A DNA stretch of 64,000 bases from Rhizobium sp. CF122. Its GTDB lineage: Bacteria; Pseudomonadota; Alphaproteobacteria; Rhizobiales; Rhizobiaceae. Location: positions 1-64,000 of the forward strand of contig NZ_AKKA01000075.1 of assembly GCF_000282035.1 (NCBI RefSeq). Direction: 5' to 3'. Each line of letters opens with the position of its first letter. Position 1 is the stretch's first letter. The notes beneath the pieces are model-generated. The model was not told where the DNA came from, did not search any database, and was given only the letters and a program-made list of their open reading frames with translations. Made by a program: the position numbers and the translations under genes. Below, piece after piece: positions 36,481 through 45,281 of this stretch.

Positions 36481-37299
36481 ATGGGGAAAGTCATCGTCGT
36501 CACTTCGGGCAAGGGCGGAGTGGGCAAGACCACATCCACTGCAGCCCTCGGAGCGGCCTTAGCACAGAGGAACGAGAAGGTGGCCGTGGTCGACTTCGAT
36601 GTCGGCCTGCGCAATCTCGATCTCGTCATGGGCGCTGAGCGCAGGGTCGTTTACGACCTTGTCAATGTCATCCAGGGCGACGCCAAGCTTTCTCAGGCGC
36701 TGATACGCGACAAGCGGCTGGAGACACTCTTCCTGTTGCCGGCTTCGCAAACGCGGGACAAGGACAACCTCACGGCCGAGGGTGTCGAGCGTGTGATCAA
36801 CGATCTGAAGCGTCATTTCGACTGGATCATCTGCGATAGCCCCGCTGGGATCGAACGCGGCGCAACGCTTGCCATGCGCCACGCCGACGTCGCCGTGGTC
36901 GTCACCAATCCCGAAGTCTCTTCAGTCCGTGATTCCGATCGCATCATCGGGCTGCTCGACTCGAAGACTGCGAAGGCCGAACGCGGAGAACGGATGGAAA
37001 AACATCTGCTCTTGACGCGTTACGACCCCAACCGCGCTGAACGCGGTGATATGCTGAAAGTCGATGACGTGCTGGAGATCCTCTCCATTCCACTCCTCGG
37101 CATCATTCCTGAAAGCACGGATGTGCTGCGTGCGTCCAATATCGGTGCCCCAGTCACCCTGGCCGACAGCCGCAGCGCACCTGCCATGGCTTATTTCGAT
37201 GCTGCGCGCAGACTGGCCGGCGAAGAGCTGCCGGTCACCATCCCGGGAGAGAAGCGGGGCATCTTCGGCAAGATCTTCGGACGGAGGGCCGCTGCATGA
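36481..37299 (+). CDS. minD: Septum site-determining ATPase MinD
   Basis: 272-residue membrane-associated ParA-type ATPase. The deviant Walker A motif GKGGVGKTT is at 10-18, the second motif at [10 protein letters not shown] (about 120), and a C-terminal amphipathic membrane-targeting helix at [12 protein letters not shown]. It binds MinC and is released from the membrane by MinE. The ATG follows AGGAGAG. The stop overlaps minE by 4 bp. Confidence 0.97.
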   Translation: MGKVIVVTSGKGGVGKTTSTAALGAALAQRNEKVAVVDFDVGLRNLDLVMGAERRVVYDLVNVIQGDAKLSQALIRDKRLETLFLLPASQTRDKDNLTAEGVERVINDLKRHFDWIICDSPAGIERGATLAMRHADVAVVVTNPEVSSVRDSDRIIGLLDSKTAKAERGERMEKHLLLTRYDPNRAERGDMLKVDDVLEILSIPLLGIIPESTDVLRASNIGAPVTLADSRSAPAMAYFDAARRLAGEELPVTIPGEKRGIFGKIFGRRAAA

Positions 37300-37556
37300 G
37301 CATCTTCAGCTTCTTTGGCAAACAGAGGACCGCGCCTGCGGCCCGCGAACGCCTGCAGGTGCTGCTCGCGCATGAGCGCGTCTCGGCGGGATCCGATCTC
37401 GTATCCTTGCTGCGCGAGGAAATCCTCGCCGTTATCGCCAAGCACGTACAAGTCGATAGCGAAAGGGTTCGAGTGACGATGGATCGCGACGAGCATATGT
37501 CCATCCTCGAAATCGATGTGGAAATTCCGTTGGGCGCGAGCGTTCGGGCGGCCTAA
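37296..37556 (+). CDS. minE: Cell division topological specificity factor MinE
   Basis: 86 residues. An N-terminal membrane-binding and MinD-activating helix ([14 protein letters not shown]) is followed by the beta-rich topological-specificity domain. It stimulates MinD ATPase and sets the pole-to-pole oscillation that keeps the division site at midcell. It is translationally coupled to minD (ATGA overlap) and followed by a terminator. Confidence 0.96.
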   Translation: MSIFSFFGKQRTAPAARERLQVLLAHERVSAGSDLVSLLREEILAVIAKHVQVDSERVRVTMDRDEHMSILEIDVEIPLGASVRAA

Positions 37557-37564
37557 AAGACGAG

Positions 37565-37593
37565 AGCGGCGCCACGAGCGCCGCTTCTTTTTT
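37565..37593 (+). terminator. Rho-independent terminator of minCDE
   Basis: Stem AGCGGCGC / GCGCCGCT with loop CACGA, followed by TCTTTTTT, 8 bp after the minE stop. Confidence 0.9.
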
Positions 37594-37654
37594 GCCTCGA
37601 GAGAGTACATATGCAATCCGGCGGTGCCACGTCGTCCCACGGAGAGTGAGGCGA

Positions 37655-38266
37655 CTATTTTTGTGTCCGCAGCCCGTCCATCAGCAAGCCGATAAGCCGG
37701 TTCGAGCGGTCCCGCCAATCTGGAGACGCCGGTAGCGAGTAGATGCTCGAAAGGGCATGCAGAAGGTCCGTCGTATCGATATCGCTTCGAACGAGGCCTT
37801 GCTCAGCGGCTGCCTTGAGGAGCCCGTCGACGGCGCCTCGCAAAAGGCCGCTGCCTTCAGCAAACAGAGAGGCATTGGAGTTCATCAGGATCTTCAGGCT
37901 GGTCGCCATCCCGCGCTTGGCGGCGATATAACCGACAAAGCGGCGCATCCATTCTTCGAGTGCAGCATCAGGCGCATGGCTTGCCGCCAGTTCCCTCGCG
38001 GCAGCCGCTAGGCTTTCCAACTCACGGCGGTAAACCACCTCAACCAGATGCTCACGCGTCGGAAAATGCCGGTAGAGCGTACCGATGCCGACGCCGGCCC
38101 TGCGGGCAATGTCTTCCAGCGAAGTTTCGACGCCTGCCTCCGCAAAGGCGGCTGCTGCGACGTCGACGAGTTTCTCGCGATTGCGGCGTGCATCCGCGCG
38201 CATTGGCGGCAGTGTGGACGGTTCCGTCTTCGGCGGGGCCGAGGCCAAAATAAGCTCCAAGCACAT
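37655..38266 (-). CDS. TetR/AcrR-family transcriptional repressor
   Basis: 203 residues. The N-terminal helix-turn-helix (LEDIARRAGVGIGTLYRHFPTREHLVEVVY, about 51-80) is typical of TetR, followed by an all-helical ligand domain. Met22 is another possible start. It is divergent from the molybdenum hydroxylase operon, with a perfect 22-bp palindrome between them, so it very likely represses that operon and perhaps itself. Confidence 0.92.
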   Translation of the reverse strand: MCLELILASAPPKTEPSTLPPMRADARRNREKLVDVAAAAFAEAGVETSLEDIARRAGVGIGTLYRHFPTREHLVEVVYRRELESLAAAARELAASHAPDAALEEWMRRFVGYIAAKRGMATSLKILMNSNASLFAEGSGLLRGAVDGLLKAAAEQGLVRSDIDTTDLLHALSSIYSLPASPDWRDRSNRLIGLLMDGLRTQK

Positions 38267-38300
38267 TCAGGACTTGACGCTCGGCGGCAAGTCACTAGAT

Positions 38301-38322
38301 TAAACGGAGGCTCCTCCGTTTA
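38301..38322. promoter_or_regulatory. TetR operator (perfect palindrome)
   Basis: TAAACGGAGG, spacer CT, CCTCCGTTTA: ten-base arms with no mismatch, 35 bp from the TetR start and 162 bp from the hydroxylase operon. Size and symmetry fit a TetR dimer site. Confidence 0.7.
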
Positions 38323-38483
38323 TGTGGAGTGCCTTTTACCTCTTAATCCAGAACGGGGCGGGATGTCATGCCCAAACGTGCCCAGGCTTGCTTCCCATGA
38401 GCTTAGCTAGCGCGCTGATCCTGAGCGGCCACCCCTTTTTTGGATTTCGACCTCCAATCTCGTGACGATAGCAGGAGCTTATC

Positions 38484-38957
38484 ATGACACGAACGGTTCA
38501 TCTCTCCTTGGACATCAATGCGCGGCGGCATGAGCTCGATGTCGATCCGCGCACGACGCTACTCGACGCGTTGCGTGAGCAACTCTGTCTTACCGGAACA
38601 AAGAAGGGCTGCGACCAGGGACAATGCGGTGCCTGCACCGTCCATGTCGACGGCAAGCGCGTGCTTGCCTGTCTGACGCTTGCCGCACAGGTTGAAGGGC
38701 GGAACATCACGACGATTGAAGGGCTTGCGGCCGAAAGCGGCGACCTGCATCCGGTCCAGGCGGCCTTCCTGGAGCATGACGCGTTCCAATGCGGCTATTG
38801 CACACCTGGCCAGATCATGTCGGCCGTTGCCTGCATCCGTGAGGGGCGGGTCGGCTCGGACGAAGAGATCCGAGAATACATGGCCGGCAATCTCTGTCGG
38901 TGCGGTGCCTATAATCACATCGTGGCGGCAGTGCGCGAAGCGGCGGAGATGGCGTGA
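38484..38957 (+). CDS. Molybdenum hydroxylase small subunit, two [2Fe-2S] clusters
   Basis: 157-residue iron-sulfur subunit of a xanthine-dehydrogenase-family enzyme. The N-terminal plant-type ferredoxin cluster is bound by Cys residues in GCDQGQCGACTVHV and a later LAC. The C-terminal four-helix cluster uses CGYCTPGQ and NLCRCGAY. Unlike periplasmic PaoA it has no twin-arginine leader, so the enzyme should be cytoplasmic. It is first in a three-gene operon and overlaps the next gene by 4 bp (ATGA). Confidence 0.93.
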   Translation: MTRTVHLSLDINARRHELDVDPRTTLLDALREQLCLTGTKKGCDQGQCGACTVHVDGKRVLACLTLAAQVEGRNITTIEGLAAESGDLHPVQAAFLEHDAFQCGYCTPGQIMSAVACIREGRVGSDEEIREYMAGNLCRCGAYNHIVAAVREAAEMA

Positions 38958-39940
38958 TGAGGGACTTCAGCTACTTCCGAGCTGGCTCGCTCGACGATGC
39001 CCGCCAGTACGCCATGCAATCAGGCGCAATGCTGCTCGCCGGTGGTACGACGCTTCTCGATCTTGCCAAATGCGGTGTTGCCGAGCCCGATTCCGTTGTC
39101 GACATCACTCACCTTTCCGGCCTGTCGCAGATTTCGGCCGATGCCGATGGCGTTACGATCGGTGCGCTTGCGAAAATGGAAGATGTGGCCGGTAGCCCGG
39201 GGATCCGGGCAAATTATCCCGCCATTTCGCAGTCGCTTTTGCTGGCAGCATCTCCGCAGTTGCGCAACATGGCGACGATCGGCGGTAATCTTCTGCAGCG
39301 GACGCGCTGTCCCTACTTCCGCGATCCCGGAACGTTTTCCGCGTGTAACAAGCGTCATCCCGGCTCCGGTTGCTCTGCGATCGGTGGTGTGACCCGCAAT
39401 CACGCGGTGCTTGGCACCAGCGGGGCCTGCATTGCCTCCTATCCGGGTGATCTTGCCGTTGCACTGGTTGCCCTGGAGGCAACGATCGATCTCAGTGACC
39501 GCAAAGTCACTGCGGAAGACTTCTTCGTGCTTCCCGGCGACACACCAGAACGTGAGACGATCCTTGAGCGTGGCGAGATGGTGATGGCCATCAACATTCC
39601 TGCGGCGCCGGTCGCCAGAGCCTCGACCTACCTCAAGGTTCGCGATCGGCAGTCCTATGAGTTCGCTGCCGCAAGCGCAGCCGTCGGGCTGGAGTTGGAG
39701 GCGGACGGCAAGACGATCTGCGACATCCGCGTTGCATTGGGTGGCGTTGCCACGAAGCCGTGGCGCGCACGGTCGGTCGAGAAGGCGCTGATCGGTAAGG
39801 TCCTCGATGCCGGCACAGTCGAGAAAGCAAGCCGACTGGCCATGGAAGGCGCCGTCGCTAACGGCGGCAATCGTTACAAGATCGAACTTGCGCCGCGTGT
39901 CGTTGCGCGCGCCATTCTGAATATGGGAGGTCTCGCATGA
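38954..39940 (+). CDS. Molybdenum hydroxylase FAD-binding subunit
   Basis: 328-residue FAD subunit that passes electrons from the [2Fe-2S] clusters to the acceptor. The FAD motif ATIGGNLLQRTRCPYF is split here by landmarks ATIGGNL and RTRCPYFRD. A Cys-containing insertion (RCPYFRD, ACNKRHPGSGCSA, about residues 117-142) matches the extra [4Fe-4S]-binding loop of PaoB and 4-hydroxybenzoyl-CoA reductase type subunits. This argues for an aldehyde oxidoreductase-like enzyme over classical xanthine dehydrogenase. Confidence 0.92.
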   Translation: MMRDFSYFRAGSLDDARQYAMQSGAMLLAGGTTLLDLAKCGVAEPDSVVDITHLSGLSQISADADGVTIGALAKMEDVAGSPGIRANYPAISQSLLLAASPQLRNMATIGGNLLQRTRCPYFRDPGTFSACNKRHPGSGCSAIGGVTRNHAVLGTSGACIASYPGDLAVALVALEATIDLSDRKVTAEDFFVLPGDTPERETILERGEMVMAINIPAAPVARASTYLKVRDRQSYEFAAASAAVGLELEADGKTICDIRVALGGVATKPWRARSVEKALIGKVLDAGTVEKASRLAMEGAVANGGNRYKIELAPRVVARAILNMGGLA

Positions 39941-42228
39941 CCATCATGGAACCCCGCAAACGCGGCGACGCCTCTGACGGTACGATCGGCAGTCGCCTCT
40001 CGCGCTTCGATGGAAGGCTGAAAATCACCGGCGGAGCGACCTATGCTTTGGAACAACCGGTCGAGGGTCTGGTCTACGCGGTCCTCGTGCAGAGCCGGAT
40101 CGCCGCCGGTCGGGTTGTGAAGGTTGACGCGACAAAGGCGCAAGCGGCGCCCGGTACGCTGTTGGTGCTGACACCCGCTGTCGAACTCGGCTTGAAGATG
40201 GCTTCCGACTGGTACGGAAACCGGCCCGACAACCAGCCTTACTCTCCTCTGTCCAACGATATCACCTTCAACGGCCAGGCCGTCGCTGCCGTGATTTGTG
40301 AAACGCTGGAGCAGGCTGTCGAAGCTGCCCGGCTGGTCGACGTCACCTATGAGGAGGTGTCGGCGATCATTGACTTCGATGATCCCAAGGCGGGTGAGGA
40401 AAGGCCGCTCGATGCGCTTACGGTGACTTGGGGCGACGCAGAGAGCGCGCTCGCCACTTCGCCGGTCCGCATCGAGGCTGAGTACCGAACGCCGCGCGAA
40501 TATCATGTGGCGGTCGAGCCGCATGGCCTCGTTGCGAAGTGGGAAGGCGACCAACTGACCATCTGGGAACCCAGCCAGTGGACGCACGGGATGGCTCGCA
40601 CCTATGCCGAGTGGTACGGGCTGCCATATGAGAATGTTCGTATTGTCTCGCCGTTTATCGGTGGGGGCTTCGGTTCCAAGGCCACAGCCTACGCCTATGG
40701 CGCTATCGCAACGGCCGCAGCCCGCAAGCTTGGCCGGCCGGTGAAGCTCGCTGTAACGCGCCCGCAGACGTTCACGGCTTTTGGCGGCCGCGCCGCGACA
40801 AGGCAGACAATCGCGCTCGGCGCCAATGCCGATGGCGTGCTGCAATCGATCGTACATGAGGGTGCCAGCGAGACCGCCACCTATGCGGATTTTCCCGAGC
40901 AGACAAACGCGGCGACCCCATTGATGTATGCCGTGGAAAATTTCAGCGCGAAACACAGCCTCGTGCGGGTGAACACGGTCATGCCTGGAGCCCTGCGCGC
41001 GCCCGGCAAGAACCCCAGTGCCTTTGGCCTGGAAAGCGCCATGGATGAGCTTGCCTATGCGGTCGGGATCGATCCGGTTGAGATTAGGCTTCGCAATTAC
41101 GCGGAGCGTGATCCGCAATCAGGCAAGCCGTGGTCGACCCGCCGGTTGCGCGAGGCGCTTTCCGAGGGCGGCGAGGCGTTCGGTTGGTCACACCGCAGCT
41201 TTGCCCCGCGCTCGATGCGGGAGGGCAGGCAACTGATCGGCTGGGGCGTTGCGTGCGGCACATTCCCCGTTCTGCGCGCATCCAGCGAGGCACTGATCCG
41301 GATCCTCGCCGATGGCTCTGTGGAAGTCGTCAGCGGCGCGATCGACATGGGGCAGGGTACCTATACGATACTCGCTCAGACCGCCGCCGAGGTGCTCGGC
41401 GTCCCAGCGGAAAGCATCAATGTCCGACTTGGCGATTCATCGCTTCCCGGCGCCACGGTCGCTGGCGGTTCGATGCTTGCCGGCGCCATCACCGGAGCCG
41501 TTCACAAGGCGGCATCGGCTGCTCGCGATGAACTGATCGAACTTGCTCTCAACGACGGCGCCTCTCCCTTCCGCGATACGGGCGCCAATACGCTGATGGT
41601 CGCGGATGGCCGGATCTTTGTGCCCCGCGATGGGGGACTGTCCGTCTCCATTTCGGAACTCATGACGGCCCTTGGTCGCGACAGCATCGACACACGGCGA
41701 AACACCCTTCCAGAAGGAGAGCAGGGGCCGGAGGGTCACAAGAAGGCCTGGACAACCATGGGAAGCATCCAAGGGCCGACCGCGGGTGAATTCTCCATGC
41801 ACAGTTGGTGCGCGCATTTCGTCGAGGTCAAGGTGGACGAAGACTTCGGCACGATCCGCGTGTCGCGAATGGTCTCGGCATTCGATTGCGGCAGGATCTA
41901 CAACCCCAAGCTCGCCGAAAGCCAATGGCGCGGCGGCATCATCATGGGGATCGGTCAAGCGTTGCTCGAAGAAGGTTTGGTCGATTCGCGCAACGGACGA
42001 GTCATCAACAACAATCTCGGTGACTATCTCGTTGCAACGAATGCCGACATCCCGCCGATCCAGGTTATCTCGGTTGGCATCCCCGACCTCAATGCCTCGG
42101 TTCTGGGAGGCAAAGGCGTTGGCGAGGTCGGTATCGTCGGTGTCGCGCCGGCAATCGCCAATGCCGTCTTTCACGCAACCGGAAAACGCGTCCGGGACCT
42201 GCCGATAACACTCGAAAAGCTGCTGTGA
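39937..42228 (+). CDS. Molybdenum hydroxylase large subunit (molybdopterin-binding)
   Basis: 763-residue catalytic subunit carrying the molybdenum cofactor. Family landmarks are FIGGGFGSKA (about 239-248), the APGKNPSAF-type segment (about 352), GAIDMGQGTYT (about 467) and the catalytic Glu in GVGEVGIVGVAP near residue 730. It hydroxylates aldehydes or aromatic/N-heterocyclic compounds; the substrate is not readable. With the two preceding overlapping genes it forms a paoABC-like S-M-L operon under the divergent TetR. Confidence 0.93.
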   Translation: MTIMEPRKRGDASDGTIGSRLSRFDGRLKITGGATYALEQPVEGLVYAVLVQSRIAAGRVVKVDATKAQAAPGTLLVLTPAVELGLKMASDWYGNRPDNQPYSPLSNDITFNGQAVAAVICETLEQAVEAARLVDVTYEEVSAIIDFDDPKAGEERPLDALTVTWGDAESALATSPVRIEAEYRTPREYHVAVEPHGLVAKWEGDQLTIWEPSQWTHGMARTYAEWYGLPYENVRIVSPFIGGGFGSKATAYAYGAIATAAARKLGRPVKLAVTRPQTFTAFGGRAATRQTIALGANADGVLQSIVHEGASETATYADFPEQTNAATPLMYAVENFSAKHSLVRVNTVMPGALRAPGKNPSAFGLESAMDELAYAVGIDPVEIRLRNYAERDPQSGKPWSTRRLREALSEGGEAFGWSHRSFAPRSMREGRQLIGWGVACGTFPVLRASSEALIRILADGSVEVVSGAIDMGQGTYTILAQTAAEVLGVPAESINVRLGDSSLPGATVAGGSMLAGAITGAVHKAASAARDELIELALNDGASPFRDTGANTLMVADGRIFVPRDGGLSVSISELMTALGRDSIDTRRNTLPEGEQGPEGHKKAWTTMGSIQGPTAGEFSMHSWCAHFVEVKVDEDFGTIRVSRMVSAFDCGRIYNPKLAESQWRGGIIMGIGQALLEEGLVDSRNGRVINNNLGDYLVATNADIPPIQVISVGIPDLNASVLGGKGVGEVGIVGVAPAIANAVFHATGKRVRDLPITLEKLL

Positions 42229-42745
42229 CTTGAGCGTTTCATCGGTTGCGTTGTTACTCGGGCGATGGAGCGTGCAGCATAAAGTCGTACGCAATAGCGA
42301 GTTCTCGCGCGCCATGATTGGAGCGCGCGGGAGCAAAATTTAATACGGAATAAAGGAACGGGTAAGGTCAGCGCCTTTGCCTGCCGACCGTCGGGCGACC
42401 CGACCCCAAGGGATCACAGGAGCCGGTGCTTTCGGCCTCTCAGAGGCCCTCTACAAGCTGTAGTATCTGGGAAGAATCGACAGCGCTCGGCATCTGCGAT
42501 CTGCAAGATGCCCCTCAGGTGGGATCGACAGGGAAGGCATCTTCAGCGAGCGCGAGTTCATGCCGGGCATCGTGCCGATGATGGAAATCGGCGCGCGCTA
42601 TCACAACGAACAGAGCGCGTCACTCAAGCGTGCCAAGAGCCTCATCGCGTTGAACGGTAACCGCAGTGCGGGGCTGCCGAATATCCCACTTATTGCCCTT
42701 CTCCGGACATGAATGCGTACGCGCGGCCTGTCCGAAAGTCCCGCT
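42229..42745. other. Intergenic region with an unidentified coding-like stretch
   Basis: About 517 bp after the hydroxylase operon. It holds a small GC-rich hairpin (GGCCTC-TCA-GAGGCC, about 42436-42450). At 42530-42712 lies an open stretch without a start codon, reading ...REFMPGIVPMMEIGARY... and ending at TGA. It looks protein-like and may be the 3' end of a lost gene, but I do not recognise the family. Confidence 0.4.
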
Positions 42746-42928
42746 TCAAGTCAGCTGCGGTGAGGGAAGGTCAAGCGTGAGTTGCTGGCCTCGGACTGTC
42801 GGTCGCCGGCGGCTGACATCGAGTTTACCGAAGACACGCTTTCGCCTTTCGGCATCTCGCTCCCACTCGGACCGGATGTTGGCAACCACAGCCAGGGCCT
42901 TCGCAATGACTTGTTCCGTATGGGTCAT
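42746..42928 (-). CDS. Small hypothetical protein, 60 residues
   Basis: Starts MTHTEQVIAKALAVVANIRSE with a good GGAGG site 6 bp upstream. The charged helical N-terminal half and the GQQLTLDLPSPQL tail look protein-like. A longer in-frame start at 43003 lacks a ribosome site. No domain recognised. Confidence 0.5.
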   Translation of the reverse strand: MTHTEQVIAKALAVVANIRSEWERDAERRKRVFGKLDVSRRRPTVRGQQLTLDLPSPQLT

Positions 42929-43062
42929 GAGAACCTCCGTCTGAATGTTCTCCGTTTGTTCTCGTCTTGGCACGTCGTCAAGCGTGATGTTGCGCAACGG
43001 CACTGGACGAAACGAATCGCTTTTCCATTTACTGGATTCTCTGATGTCAAGGGGTTTAGGAG

Positions 43063-43353
43063 ATGGCCAGCGAGATTCCCGTTTTTATCAACCCGATGGA
43101 CGTTGGATTTGAAGGCAATACCGGCTGCTTTCGGCATGCTGATACAGTCGAGGACCTCGCCGCCATTCTCCTAAGCAGCAAATGGGATTGGTCCAATGTT
43201 CCATCCTTCCATCACGCACTCATGTCGACTCTGGAAGCCTTGGAATTCTATACGGACGCTGCAAGCGCTCGAGCGGCCTTCGTTGTAGCCGCCCACGAGG
43301 CAGGTCTTCAGGTCTTGCCGGATGACGCAGCAAAGGTGCGGAAGGCCAGCTGA
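43063..43353 (+). CDS. DUF982 domain protein
   Basis: 96-residue member of the DUF982 family, which is almost confined to rhizobia. The pattern is a short N-terminal strand, a helix with DTVEDLAAILLSSKWDW and a C-terminal SARAAFVVAAHEAGLQVLPDD helix. The ATG is only just behind AGGAG, which is unusually close, so Met12 could also be used. A long hairpin follows the stop. Function unknown. Confidence 0.7.
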   Translation: MASEIPVFINPMDVGFEGNTGCFRHADTVEDLAAILLSSKWDWSNVPSFHHALMSTLEALEFYTDAASARAAFVVAAHEAGLQVLPDDAAKVRKAS

Positions 43354-43958
43354 AAAAGAGAGCCCTGCAGAGGCAGGGCTCAAGAATGATGAGCAGTGCC
43401 CTAGAGCGGGCAACAATCGGACGATACGCCTCGCATTCGAGGCCTTCAAGGTAAGCAGTTCTCATCTTTGTTTCGTGACAAGCATCAATGATCAAATCTT
43501 CGCTGCTCAGCCAAGGGCATGGGTGTCGGCAGAGCGCGATGAGCAGGCGCCTTTCTCAGCCACGAAAATGCAACGGCATGTCGGCCCCCGACCGCTGCAG
43601 TGGTTTCAGGATGACAGTGCGTTTCGGGCTGTCCGATGAAGGCTCTGATCTCGTCGAGGCTCTTGGAAAAGAGAGTGGTTGGTCGAGCAACCTTGGGGAA
43701 GTCCTGAAAAAATAGAGCTTGTTTTGAGCCTTCGGCAAGGCGTCGCGGTCGTTCCACTACCAACGCGCCTCCTGGCTGCCCGTTGTGCAAAGCGAAAGAG
43801 GGAAACTGTACTCAGCCGTGTTTGACGGATGGCTGCACTTTAGTGCCGCCTTAAATAAAATCGTTGCGTTATGCATGATATCGCGTCACGTTTGCTGGTG
43901 CCGCAAAGGATTTGACGACTGGTCGGCGGGCACGGGCGTCCTATTTTGAGGGAATGCG
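43354..43958. other. Intergenic region after the DUF982 gene
   Basis: About 605 bp. Apart from the hairpin at 43360-43381, I see only short frames on both strands without clear ribosome sites or homology. The last 150 bp are AT-richer and may hold the promoter for the small gene at 43959. Confidence 0.45.
43360..43381 (-). terminator. Nine-pair hairpin after the DUF982 gene
   Basis: GAGCCCTGC, loop AGAG, GCAGGGCTC. On the minus strand it is followed by TCTTTTTC, a proper terminator tail; on the plus strand the tail has no T run. It lies 6 bp after the plus-strand stop, so it may act in both directions. Confidence 0.55.
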
Positions 43959-44171
43959 ATGTCAATTGAAGGTCGGCGCGCAATTATCGCTAGGGCATTC
44001 AACCGTGCCAAAGAGGTTGGGCTGCCCCTGGAGGGATCCGCGGAATTCGAAAGTTGGTTGGAGGAATGGGCAAAAGGCGACATTGACATCCCGATCCTTC
44101 GACGCAGGTACGTCGAACTGCTGCGGGCGCGGGACATTGCATGGCGAAACAGACACGTCTTGGTGGAGTAG
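43959..44171 (+). CDS. Small hypothetical protein, 70 residues
   Basis: MSIEGRRAIIARAFNRAKEVG..., a charged helical protein with a GAGGGA site ahead of the ATG. Codon use and composition are protein-like. It is followed 35 bp later by a 30-residue membrane peptide gene, perhaps in one unit. No known domain. Confidence 0.6.
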   Translation: MSIEGRRAIIARAFNRAKEVGLPLEGSAEFESWLEEWAKGDIDIPILRRRYVELLRARDIAWRNRHVLVE

Positions 44172-44206
44172 ACGTATTTGAAAGGTCGTCTGAGGAGGGG
44201 ACATTA

Positions 44207-44299
44207 ATGAGTGATCGCGCGATTGGCTACTTGGTGGCGGCAGAAGTGTGTGCGCTGTTCTGGATTGCCATTGGGATGTTGGTGCTTGGGAGTCTTTAG
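44207..44299 (+). CDS. Putative 30-residue membrane protein
   Basis: Short frame MSDRAIGYLVAAEVCALFWI... that is almost entirely one hydrophobic helix (about residues 6-29). It has a strong GAGGAGGGG site 6-10 bp ahead. Such one-span microproteins are often missed in annotation. It probably shares a transcript with the gene at 43959. Function unknown. Confidence 0.5.
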   Translation: MSDRAIGYLVAAEVCALFWIAIGMLVLGSL

Positions 44300-44984
44300 C
44301 CGTTAACGCCCGTTGAACCCGCAAGCAGTCGGGAAGCAGCCGTTGCCGCGCGGTGCGTGTGGGGCTGTTCCTACGTCGCACGGGCTGGGCCTCGGGCTGA
44401 TATCTGCTGAAGCTGGTTGGCGACGGCAATTGGGCCGCCAATCCAGCTGCGAGGATTGCCGCGTCCAATGGCAGCGGGAAAGGGCAGCAGCCGTCGCTAT
44501 TCATGAGGAGGATCGATGTTCAGTGTAGCGTCTCTGCCAACCCATTCGCTGCCGCTGAGATCCGAGCAGGAACGAACCCGTCCTTGGTGGTTGACGCCTT
44601 CTATGGCGGAGAGCGTCAAACCTTACGAAGATAAGATCGGACGAACGTACGTCATTTTTCACTTCGCACCTGCGGTAATTGTCATACGATTTAAAACGCT
44701 AAATAATAACAAAAATCAGTTGCTTGCTTGAATTTTCTCGACTACGTTTTTTTGCAGAAGAGTTCCGAAATACAGGTCCTTGCCGACGATACTCAGCCGT
44801 GGTTTGACCCCGCTTGAGGGAGGATGGTGACGTTGTTTGTCCGACTTCGTTTCTTCGCGATGGTGCAGCGAGTGTGTGATCTCGTCTTGATCCGATACCG
44901 ACCTACGACGGCAATCTGACGCGTCGTAAATCCATTACCACTTTTCTAAGATGGTGCTCCCGTGTGGCGTGCCCGAGGTTTGTT
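44300..44984. other. Largely empty region with one weak frame
   Basis: About 685 bp. A 71-codon frame at 44516-44731 (MFSVASLPTHSLPL...) has a GAGGAGGATC site but weak protein character, so I do not call it as a gene. AT-rich sequence around 44690-44760 could be a promoter or the end of a unit. Nothing else recognised. Confidence 0.4.
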
Positions 44985-45182
44985 ATGCAAAAGCAAGCTG
45001 TCGTATTTAACGGTCAGGAAGTTGGGATCGCGGTTCCTGTCGAAGACCGCCTCAAGTTCATCGCTGTCCGGTTCAATGTCATCGACCTGGACAACAGGCT
45101 CTTCGACACGGTTACCGAAATCCGGCGCGCCATTACAGAGCACCTGGCGTCCAACGGCCGACGTGCGATCACTTCGGGCTGA
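44985..45182 (+). CDS. Small conserved-type rhizobial protein, 65 residues
   Basis: MQKQAVVFNGQEVGIAVPVEDRL..., a predicted beta-rich N-terminal half followed by a helix (FDTVTEIRRAITEHL). It resembles small plasmid-borne hypothetical proteins of rhizobia found beside DUF982 genes, as here (next gene at 45282). The start at 44985 is preferred over the upstream one because of a GAGG site. Function unknown. Confidence 0.6.
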   Translation: MQKQAVVFNGQEVGIAVPVEDRLKFIAVRFNVIDLDNRLFDTVTEIRRAITEHLASNGRRAITSG

Positions 45183-45281
45183 ATGCCAAAGCGCTTTCCG
45201 CTATCAGCAGAGGATTTTGAACTCCGGTAGGCGGCCAGCAACTCCTGTTTCTCAAACAGGCCCAACCAGGGATGAGATAGA

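Noticed and set aside
39874-41118. 414-codon open frame on the minus strand
   Set aside because: Antisense to the molybdenum hydroxylase large subunit.
43485-43790. 101-codon frame on the minus strand
   Set aside because: No ribosome site and no domain; overlapping frames on the other strand are equally open.
44516-44731. 71-codon frame with a good ribosome site
   Set aside because: Weak protein character and no similarity I recognise; kept only as a note in the region entry.
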